From positions 1 through 7,180 of the forward strand of contig VXNE01000375.1 of assembly GCA_009840715.1 (NCBI GenBank): a stretch of 7,180 nucleotides of DNA, in the 5' to 3' direction. This document shows, in pieces, positions 1 through 4,380 of the stretch (positions within the stretch are counted from its first letter, which is position 1; every line of letters starts with the position of its first letter). Source of the stretch: Gammaproteobacteria bacterium. Its GTDB lineage: Bacteria; Pseudomonadota; Gammaproteobacteria; Pseudomonadales; Azotimanducaceae. Made by a program: the position numbers and the translations under genes. The notes under the pieces were generated by a model. The model did no database searches. It saw only the letters and a program-made list of their open reading frames with translations, and had not been told where the DNA came from.

Positions 1-40
1 TTCACGGGGCTCACGCCCCAAAAGTAAACTGTCCACTAAA
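1..40. mobile_element. Possible end of an inserted element interrupting the exonuclease-helicase gene
   Basis: Read on the minus strand, the gene leaves family-like sequence around residue 177 and enters AGTGGACAGTTTACTTTTGG, which is lower in GC than its surroundings and supplies the last codons and the stop. The bases 7-20 form a short GGGGC/GCCCC hairpin. A terminal inverted repeat of an insertion sequence would produce this picture. No transposase is visible because the window ends here, so the call rests on the abrupt end of the gene and on composition. A contig end or a rearrangement junction is an alternative. Confidence 0.3.
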
Positions 41-568
41 GCGGGGCAGGTCCACTCCCCGGATTTCGGCGAACAGCCGGTCGTAGCCTCCGCTGTCGGC
101 CCCGATCGTCGCGAGCCAATGCCAGGCAAGGACGAGGTCGCGGTCCGCCTCGACGAACGCGCTTCGCTCGTCCGCCAGCAATTCGAGCGTCGCGTCGGCA
201 TCCAGCCGCGGATCGTTCACCTGCCCGCGCACGATCGCCCCGTCCTGGTAGTGCTTCACCAGCCGGTGATAGGGGTTCGCCGGAAACGCCAGGGGACTCA
301 GGCGCAGGGTATCGAGCACCGGCAGGCGCAGGAGTTCGAGGTCCGGCGCGGCCGCCCGCAGGTGGGGAATGTCGAAGTCCGTGAGGTTGTGCCCGACGAG
401 GCACCCGGCGCCCCGGGCGAATCCGTCGAGCTCGGCTAGCGCCTCGGAGAGTTCGCGGGCCTTGATCCGGCTACGGGTCAGGACATCGCCGTCCTCGTGC
501 ACCGCCGCGAGCGCGTGAATGCGGCCGCTGCGCTTCCCGACCTCCAGGTCAACGGACAAGAGTCGCAT
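11..568 (-). CDS. DEDD-family 3'-5' exonuclease domain, truncated amino-terminal part of a RecQ-type helicase
   Basis: The 185-residue product begins with an RNase H-like exonuclease fold. Asp7 and Glu9 (DLE) form motif I, and GHNLTDFD (59-66) looks like motif II. LDTLRL (85-90), the segment YHRLVKHYQDG (100-110) and NDPRLDAD (118-125) follow. From memory, this combination matches the amino-terminal exonuclease domain that precedes the helicase in long proteobacterial RecQ-family proteins. Those continue for many hundreds of residues, whereas this one stops about 10 residues after the domain, so it is probably a truncated gene. The last residues (SGQFTFGA) look unrelated to the family and coincide with an element-like sequence at the window edge. 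The ATG start at 568 gives a sensible amino terminus, but no strong ribosome binding site is visible and a perfect hairpin ends 3 bases before the ATG. The remaining domain could still fold as a nuclease. A naturally stand-alone exonuclease is a less likely alternative. Confidence 0.75.
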   Translation of the reverse strand: MRLLSVDLEVGKRSGRIHALAAVHEDGDVLTRSRIKARELSEALAELDGFARGAGCLVGHNLTDFDIPHLRAAAPDLELLRLPVLDTLRLSPLAFPANPYHRLVKHYQDGAIVRGQVNDPRLDADATLELLADERSAFVEADRDLVLAWHWLATIGADSGGYDRLFAEIRGVDLPRFSGQFTFGA

Positions 569-571
569 GGG

Positions 572-600
572 ATTGCCCGTCTCACTCGCTGACGGGCAAT
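572..600. promoter_or_regulatory. Perfect 10-bp hairpin directly before the exonuclease start codon
   Basis: ATTGCCCGTC (572-581) and GACGGGCAAT (591-600) are exact reverse complements around a 9-base loop. On the minus strand the second arm ends 3 bases before the ATG at 568, where a ribosome binding site would normally lie. It could terminate transcription from the upstream gene or mask translation initiation. There is no U-run after it, so a classical intrinsic terminator is not shown. Confidence 0.6.
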
Positions 601-608
601 TCGAGAAC

Positions 609-629
609 GGGACGGGACGAGCCCGTCCC
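609..629 (-). terminator. GC-rich hairpin at the end of the secreted-protein gene
   Basis: GGGACGGG (609-616) and CCCGTCCC (622-629) form a perfect 8-bp stem with a 5-base loop. It abuts the TAA stop of the gene read from the right (630-632). The position fits a terminator or an mRNA 3'-end stabiliser. The U-tract expected of a standard Rho-independent terminator is missing. Confidence 0.45.
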
Positions 630-1289
630 TTACCCGGCTGGCGTCACCCTGAGGTTCCTGAAATGCGCCGCGGTCCCGGGCCCGACCCACAGCCCCACCG
701 CCCCCGACGTCTCGGGCAGCTTGAGGTCATTGACGATCAGCGTCGGCTGCTCGTTCCCATGGACATACAGGCGCGCCTGGTCGCCCTCCACCGTGATGCG
801 CACGCTCGTCCACTCGTCGGGGACGAGGTCCACGTACGCCTCGTAGCGGCTCGGCGTCTCTTCGCGCAGCTTGTGCCACGGATGGTCCGGAAAGGAGATG
901 TACTGGCTCGAGTGGTTGCGCCGTTCCTGGTCCTCGGCGCGACCGTTCGTCGGGCGCAGGTAGAACGCCTCGAACTTCTCGGCACCTTCCTGAACGTGGA
1001 ACGCGACCCCCACGAAGCCCCGCGCCGCGGCCATCGCGCCTTGCTGCACGCCACCGGCCAACTCCACTTCGATCGTGCCGTCGGCAAGCTCGGCGTCGAC
1101 GATCACGAGCTTGTCCTCGGCGCGCGTCATCGGCCCGAGGACCTGCAGGGCCGGATGGCTCTTGAAGGTAGTCACGCTGCCTTCGGTGTTGTGGAACACG
1201 TGCGCGTCGACGTCATCGAGCGGGACCTCGGCGGCGCCGGCCGATGCCGCGAGGAGAAACGCGAGAAACGAGATTGAAAGGCGGTGGAT
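630..1289 (-). CDS. Secreted concanavalin-A-like / DUF1080-type protein, probable ATC start
   Basis: The product is about 219 residues. A Sec signal peptide is clear: HRLSIS, a hydrophobic stretch (FLAFLLAASAGAA) and likely cleavage near residue 20. The mature part alternates beta-strands typical of the DUF1080 / glycoside-hydrolase-16-like laminin-G fold: GTIEVEL (71-77), GFVGVAFHV (91-99), FEAFYLRPTNGR (106-117), RLYVHG (173-178) and GAVGLWVGPGTAAHFRNLRV near the end. That carboxy terminus is characteristic of this family, and the protein probably binds or processes carbohydrate in the periplasm. No glycosidase catalytic pair can be identified. Start choice: in-frame TTG (1391) and GTG (1373) exist but would add a non-signal leader running through a repeat. 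ATC at 1289 lies 7 bases after GGAG and starts exactly at the signal peptide. An alternative is ATG at 1323 plus a one-base frameshift. The gene itself is confident; the start is not. Confidence 0.8.
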   Translation of the reverse strand: MHRLSISFLAFLLAASAGAAEVPLDDVDAHVFHNTEGSVTTFKSHPALQVLGPMTRAEDKLVIVDAELADGTIEVELAGGVQQGAMAAARGFVGVAFHVQEGAEKFEAFYLRPTNGRAEDQERRNHSSQYISFPDHPWHKLREETPSRYEAYVDLVPDEWTSVRITVEGDQARLYVHGNEQPTLIVNDLKLPETSGAVGLWVGPGTAAHFRNLRVTPAG

Positions 1290-1296
1290 GCCACGG

Positions 1297-1300
1297 CTCC
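1297..1300 (-). promoter_or_regulatory. Ribosome binding site (GGAG) pointing to an ATC start
   Basis: GGAG on the minus strand is followed by 7 bases and then ATC (1289-1287), the first codon of the signal peptide. There is no ATG, GTG or TTG in frame between here and the mature protein, so this site decides the start. Confidence 0.4.
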
Positions 1301-1323
1301 GACTGGGACAGGCGACGGAGCAT

Positions 1324-1383
1324 AGCGCCGCGCCGGGCGACGGCCAACCCGACTGATACCGGACACAGGGCACCGCCAGGGAA
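1324..1383 (+). repeat. Direct repeat, left copy: relic of the 3' end of a DUF6356 gene
   Basis: Read on the plus strand, 1321-1356 translates as HSAAPGDGQPD-stop. This closely resembles the RRSAPGGGPPD-stop tail of the DUF6356 gene ending at 2254. By eye, 28 of 30 aligned bases from AGC to TGA match, apart from one extra whole codon here. The similarity continues about 25 bases past the stop (about 20 of 27). The in-frame indel suggests the sequence evolved as coding DNA. No upstream part of a DUF6356 gene precedes it: the plus-strand sequence there is the back of the secreted-protein gene. Confidence 0.7.
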
Positions 1384-1405
1384 CCCGCCAACGCAGACTG
1401 GGGAG

Positions 1406-1879
1406 TCAGCCCCGGTCAGCGTAGTGGAGCGGCAACGCCGTCGTGTACTTGATGCGCTCCATGGCGAAGCTCGTGCTGACATCGGTGAGATCCACGGACC
1501 GGATCAGTCGCTTGTAGAAGCCGTCGAATGCAGGGATGTCCGGCACGACCACGTGGATCAGGTAGTCCACCTCGCCACTCATGCGGTACAGCTCGATCAC
1601 CTCGGGAAACGCCGCGACCGCGGCGGCGAACGCCTCGAACCAGCGCTCGTTGTGCTGGTCCGTGCGGATCGACACGAAGGCGTCGACCCCGAGGTTGAGG
1701 TGGCTGCGGTTGAGCAGTGCGACACGCCCGATGATGGTGTCCTGCTGGTCGAGCCTCTGGAGCCGACGCCAACAGGGCGTCGTGCTCAGGCCGACGCGCT
1801 CGCTGAGTTCGGCCGTGGACAGCCTCGCGTCGTGCTGGACAAGGTCGAGAATCCTCAGGTCTGTTCGATCAATAGCGAT
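1406..1879 (-). CDS. Lrp/AsnC-family transcriptional regulator, probable ATC start
   Basis: The product is 157 residues, the usual length for this family. The amino terminus reads AIDRTDLRILDLVQ (2-15), then a helix-turn-helix through TAELSERVGLSTTPCWRRLQRL (22-43), which holds the hallmark ER(V/A)GLS..PCWRR pattern. The rest is an RAM/AsnC ligand-binding and dimerisation domain: LGVDAFVSIRTDQH (63-76), VIELYRMSGEVDYLIHVVVPDI (94-115), FYKRLI and the final SFAMERIKYTTALPL. It likely binds DNA as a dimer or octamer and responds to an amino acid. The reading frame is closed by TAG at 1888-1886, and no ATG/GTG/TTG lies between that stop and the conserved DxxD start of helix 1. ATC at 1879, nine bases after GGAG, is the best start; ATT at 1873 is second. 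A one-base error in a run of seven A could instead link the frame to GTG at 1901. It is divergent from the DUF6356 gene. Confidence 0.88.
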   Translation of the reverse strand: MAIDRTDLRILDLVQHDARLSTAELSERVGLSTTPCWRRLQRLDQQDTIIGRVALLNRSHLNLGVDAFVSIRTDQHNERWFEAFAAAVAAFPEVIELYRMSGEVDYLIHVVVPDIPAFDGFYKRLIRSVDLTDVSTSFAMERIKYTTALPLHYADRG

Positions 1880-1888
1880 TTTTTTCTA

Positions 1889-1892
1889 CTCC
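1889..1892 (-). promoter_or_regulatory. Ribosome binding site (GGAG) for the Lrp-like regulator
   Basis: GGAG on the minus strand overlaps the in-frame TAG stop and lies nine bases before ATC (1879-1877). It fixes the start to a non-standard codon unless the A-run between them (1880-1885, with neighbouring bases) holds an indel. Confidence 0.4.
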
Positions 1893-2011
1893 GTGCCGCA
1901 CTCAAGAAAAGGCATGCTAAATCGTGTCCGATTACGAGTGCAGTTTGCAACACTTTCCCGCCCACGTTCGGTTACGTTCAGCCCATCCGTTGCGCTACGT
2001 GACATCGTCCA
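1893..2011. promoter_or_regulatory. Divergent intergenic region, likely bidirectional promoter
   Basis: This is the gap between the Lrp-like regulator and the divergent DUF6356 gene. It is visibly more AT-rich than the rest of the window. It contains the direct pair ACGTTC-ggtt-ACGTTC (1964-1979), with starts 10 bases apart, and a GCATGC palindrome near 1913. Lrp-family regulators often control their own and divergent genes, so operator sites are expected here. I cannot assign a convincing -35/-10 pair on either strand. Confidence 0.3.
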
Positions 2012-2254
2012 ATGAGCTGGCTGACCGAGCATCTCGACGAAGTCGGTGAGTCCTACGCCGAACATCTGGCCAAGGCCTCGGGCTTCGCGGCCGTCCTGCT
2101 GATTGGCGGGGTTGCCTGCCTCGTTCACGCCTTCCTCCCGTTCCTGTTCACCCGCTCGGCCAGCGACCGCGTCCGCGGTCTCCACCAGGCGATGCTCGGC
2201 AAAGCACACGACCCTGCGCGGCGTAGCGCGCCGGGCGGCGGCCCACCCGACTGA
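2012..2254 (+). CDS. DUF6356 family small membrane protein
   Basis: The product is 80 residues. The amino-terminal motif HLDEVGESYAEHL (7-19) and the following hydrophobic segment (about 24-46), ending LVHAFLPFLFTRSAS, are the signature of the DUF6356 family as I recall it. These are single-span, probably inner-membrane proteins of unknown function, common in proteobacteria. The last 20 residues (KAHDPARRSAPGGGPPD region) are low-complexity, and their DNA is repeated at 1324-1356. The ATG at 2012 gives the family-typical MSW start, but no clear ribosome binding site is visible. It is divergent from the Lrp-like regulator and converges on the toxin gene with an 18-base gap. Confidence 0.78.
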   Translation: MSWLTEHLDEVGESYAEHLAKASGFAAVLLIGGVACLVHAFLPFLFTRSASDRVRGLHQAMLGKAHDPARRSAPGGGPPD

Positions 2255-2280
2255 CGCCGGACAAGGGAGCCGTCAGGGCA
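2224..2280 (+). repeat. Direct repeat, right copy: tail of the intact DUF6356 gene and its flank
   Basis: This is the partner of the copy at 1324-1383, in the same orientation and about 900 bp away. It spans the last codons of the DUF6356 gene, its TGA and the intergenic stretch, and runs into the end of the toxin gene. A 6-bp inverted pair (CTGACG and CGTCAG) is present only in this copy. Together the two copies bracket the Lrp-like regulator and DUF6356 genes. Confidence 0.7.
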
Positions 2281-2707
2281 GCTTCACGAACGGGTCCACC
2301 GCCACAACCCCGAGCGGTTCGAAATGCCGCAGGTTGCGCGTGAGGACAGTGAGTCCGCGGCTGCTGGCCGTGGCCGCGATAACGATGTCCGCGAACCCCG
2401 GTGCGGCGCCCAATGCCTGCGCGCGGTCATCCAGTTGTCCGGCCACTCGCGCAGCGGCAACGTCGAATGGCAGCACTTGGCCATCGTAAAGGTGCAACAG
2501 GAGTTCGAGCCAGTCGTGCAACCGCGCCGCCCGCGCATGGGACCCCGCCCGCCGTTGCTTCGCAATGCCACGGGCCATCTCCGTCACGCTGACCACGGAG
2601 AGGAACAGCGACTCGGCGTGCCGGTCCATCCAGCTCACGAGCGCCGGCGACCGATGCGCACGACCCGGCGCTCCCGCGGACACCACGTTCGTGTCGACCA
2701 GGTACAT
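2273..2707 (-). CDS. VapC-like PIN-domain ribonuclease toxin
   Basis: The product is 144 residues, normal for a VapC/FitB-type PIN protein. It opens MYLVDTNVVS with the first catalytic Asp (residue 5). The conserved Glu lies in VTEMARG (Glu43), acidic residues follow at 82 and in GFADIVIAATA (Asp107), and the carboxy-terminal LTVLTRNLRHFEPLGV motif (119-134) is typical. It should be a magnesium-dependent RNase held inactive by its antitoxin. All acidic residues expected for activity appear present. Start choice: an in-frame GTG at 2731 exists, but ATG at 2707 is preceded by GGAG with a 6-base gap and matches family starts. The gene lies downstream of the Phd-like antitoxin on the same strand, though separated by 151 bp. 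Its 3' end overlaps the right copy of the direct repeat. Confidence 0.88.
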   Translation of the reverse strand: MYLVDTNVVSAGAPGRAHRSPALVSWMDRHAESLFLSVVSVTEMARGIAKQRRAGSHARAARLHDWLELLLHLYDGQVLPFDVAAARVAGQLDDRAQALGAAPGFADIVIAATASSRGLTVLTRNLRHFEPLGVVAVDPFVKLP

Positions 2708-2734
2708 CGCGATCTCCGTTGGCGAGTTCACGCG

Positions 2735-2827
2735 TCAGTGCAGCAGGTCCAGCGACCGTGTGCCATCGGAGATTGGCCGACCGGGCGTGCGGCGTTCTCT
2801 CAAACCGGCGTACGAGAACGCCGTCGC
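2735..2827 (-). pseudogene. Possible remnant of a second PIN-domain toxin
   Basis: In the gap between antitoxin and toxin, one minus-strand frame reads ATAFSYAGLRERRTPGRPIS before diverging and stopping. The Y-x-x-LR-x-x-R...GRPIS pattern resembles the helix just before the third catalytic Asp of FitB/VapC proteins, where DxxIAA would normally follow. The expected DxxIAA is absent, and no start or upstream half is present. The match is short and could be chance, since an inverted repeat occupies the same bases. Confidence 0.25.
2790..2823. promoter_or_regulatory. Perfect 10-bp inverted repeat between antitoxin and toxin genes
   Basis: CGGCGTTCTC (2790-2799) and GAGAACGCCG (2814-2823) are exact reverse complements with a 14-base loop. 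In the mRNA this would form a strong stem-loop between the antitoxin stop and the toxin start. It could attenuate toxin expression, be an mRNA processing site, or be a relic of an inserted repeat. No U-run follows on either strand. Confidence 0.6.
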
Positions 2828-2858
2828 CGTCGAGTCAACTGCTACGGGTTGTGGGCCG

Positions 2859-3101
2859 TTACAGGTCGACTTCCCGGAGCGGGCTACGATCACGCTCCGG
2901 CAGGTCTTCCTCGCCGAGCGGCGCGGAGACCAGCAGGCGCCCGAAAGACGGCACGTTCCGCAGCCGATGCCACTCGTCGACCCCCACCAGTACGGCGCGC
3001 GGGCGTCCATGACGGGTGATGACCGCGGCCTCTCCCTGGGCCGCACTGTCGACGAGCGCGGACAGCGTCGCCTTGGCTTCGCGGAGTTGCACCTGTCGCA
3101 C
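2859..3101 (-). CDS. Phd/YefM-family antitoxin
   Basis: The 80-residue product reads RQVQLREAKATLSALVDSA at the start, followed by GEAAVITRHGRPRAVLVGVDEWHRL (23-47), the classic Phd/YefM DNA-binding and dimerisation fold. The tail NVPSFGRLLVSAPLGEEDLPERD is characteristic of a subgroup that pairs with VapC-type PIN toxins; this disordered tail would wrap the toxin. The start is GTG at 3101, with GAGG five bases upstream. A promoter with a palindromic operator lies just before it, as expected for an autorepressed toxin-antitoxin operon. The partner is almost certainly the PIN gene at 2273-2707, yet the two are separated by 151 bp instead of being overlapping or adjacent. Confidence 0.88.
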   Translation of the reverse strand: MRQVQLREAKATLSALVDSAAQGEAAVITRHGRPRAVLVGVDEWHRLRNVPSFGRLLVSAPLGEEDLPERDRSPLREVDL

Positions 3102-3120
3102 GTCAGCCTCAAGAAAGAAC

Positions 3121-3136
3121 TATTGTAGTCACAATA
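3121..3136. promoter_or_regulatory. Palindromic operator of the toxin-antitoxin operon
   Basis: TATTGT-agtc-ACAATA is a perfect 6-bp inverted repeat with a 4-base spacer, 20 bases upstream of the antitoxin GTG. It covers the -10 element of the promoter. Phd-family antitoxins repress their own operon through such palindromes, so binding by the antitoxin or the antitoxin-toxin complex is the natural inference. Confidence 0.65.
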
Positions 3137-3159
3137 CGCCGGTCGTGCCCGAGGTGCAA
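3131..3159 (-). promoter_or_regulatory. Promoter of the antitoxin-toxin operon
   Basis: On the minus strand, TTGCAC (3159-3154) is followed after exactly 17 bases by TATTGT (3136-3131), a reasonable sigma-70 type -35/-10 pair. Transcription would begin about 20 bases before the antitoxin GTG. An alternative -10 (TACAAT, slightly downstream) lacks a well-placed -35. Confidence 0.5.
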
Positions 3160-3185
3160 CGGATGCCGCCGCCGCCGTCCGAACG

Positions 3186-4358
3186 TCAGAACCGGTCCAA
3201 CTCGTTGGCGTGCCGTTCCACGTAGCGGACCACGCGCTTGAGCCCCTCCTCGAGTCGCTCGTGCGACTGCGCGAAGCAGAGTCGGAAGTGCGCTTCGTTG
3301 TGCGGTCCGAAGGCGTATCCCGGCGCCAGTCCCACGTCTTCCTCGGCAAGGACGCCCTCGACGAAAGCGAGGCTGTCGGACAGTCCCGGCACCTTCGGGA
3401 ACGCGTAGAAGGCGCCTTCCGGCATTCGCAGGTCGATGAGCGGATGCCCCGAAAGGTGCCGCTCCACGATGGCGCGCCCGCCGCGATACTGCTCGCGCAA
3501 CGACGCCACGGTCCCCTCGCCGCCCTCGAGCGCGGCGATGCCGCCGTACTGCGCGAACACCGTGGCGCCGGTGTTGAAGCACTCGGACAGGGCGGTCCAC
3601 GCCGTGCGCAGGTGCGGCGGCGCGACCACCCAGCCCACGCGCCAGCCCGTCATCGCCCAGGCCTTGGAGAAACCGTTCACGACCACCAGCGGATCGTCGT
3701 CGCGCGCCACCTGGAGGAACGACGGCGCGTGTTCTCCATCGAAACAGGTCCGGTGATAGACCTCGTCCGCGATGAGGAGGATGTCGCGGTCGCGGCAGAA
3801 GGCCAGGAGTTCCTCCTGGGCGTCGCGCCGCATCACCCACCCGGTCGGGTTGCACGGACTGTTGACGAAAATCGAGCGCGTGTCCGGTCGCACGGCATCG
3901 ACGATCTCCGAGACCGTCAGTTCCCAGCCGGACTCGGTATCGCGCTGGCGCACGATGTCCACTTCCGCTCCGGTGACGCGGTACGTGATCTCGATGTTCG
4001 GCCAGTGTGGGCTGACGATCAGCCCCCGGTCTCCGCGGTTCACGGCCATCTGCGCTGCGATCGTCACGCCCATCATGGCGGATCCCGGCACGCTGATGCG
4101 GTCCGGGTCGATGTCGAGCCCGTAGAGTCCGTCGAGATAGCGCTTGATCGCGTCGCGCAGCGCCGGGATGCCGCGGGTGTGCGTGTAGAACGTCTGCCCG
4201 TCGTCGAGCGCGCGCTTCGCCGCCTCCCGGATGAACGCCGGCGTGACGACGTCCCCCTCGCCGAACCAGAGCGGGATGACGGCCGGGTCGTCCAGGCGCT
4301 GGAACGCCACCTTCGTGATGCCGTTCTGCTCCAGGGTCTCGATGACGGGCCTCACCAT
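3186..4358 (-). CDS. PLP-dependent class I/II aminotransferase
   Basis: The product is 390 residues, full length for a fold-type I aspartate-aminotransferase-like enzyme. Landmarks: substrate-side Y58 and T61-R-G (YTHTRGIPALRDAI), the PLP-ring segment SPHWPN (116-121), NSPCNPTGWV (166-175), IADEVYH (196-202) with the Asp that holds the pyridine nitrogen, and NGFSKAWAMTGWRVGW (228-243) with Lys232 as the Schiff-base lysine. The carboxy-terminal HFRLCF (357-362) contains the carboxylate-binding Arg359. All catalytic positions look intact. The amino or keto substrate cannot be read from sequence. The ATG at 4358 lies 22 bases after the stop of the upstream LLM gene, so the two are probably co-transcribed. 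The ribosome binding site is weak (a GGGG tract). The stop is followed by the antitoxin promoter region. Confidence 0.93.
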   Translation of the reverse strand: MVRPVIETLEQNGITKVAFQRLDDPAVIPLWFGEGDVVTPAFIREAAKRALDDGQTFYTHTRGIPALRDAIKRYLDGLYGLDIDPDRISVPGSAMMGVTIAAQMAVNRGDRGLIVSPHWPNIEITYRVTGAEVDIVRQRDTESGWELTVSEIVDAVRPDTRSIFVNSPCNPTGWVMRRDAQEELLAFCRDRDILLIADEVYHRTCFDGEHAPSFLQVARDDDPLVVVNGFSKAWAMTGWRVGWVVAPPHLRTAWTALSECFNTGATVFAQYGGIAALEGGEGTVASLREQYRGGRAIVERHLSGHPLIDLRMPEGAFYAFPKVPGLSDSLAFVEGVLAEEDVGLAPGYAFGPHNEAHFRLCFAQSHERLEEGLKRVVRYVERHANELDRF

Positions 4359-4380
4359 GGCCCGCCCCGGTTCAAAAGCC

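Noticed and set aside
519..1277. Plus-strand open frame of 252 codons opposite the secreted-protein gene
   Set aside because: Its composition is that of a GC-rich antisense frame. The minus strand there encodes a coherent signal peptide and beta-sandwich domain.
1886..2209. Minus-strand open frame of 107 codons opposite the DUF6356 gene
   Set aside because: It is antisense to a recognised family, has no motifs, and ends at the TAG that precedes the Lrp-like regulator.
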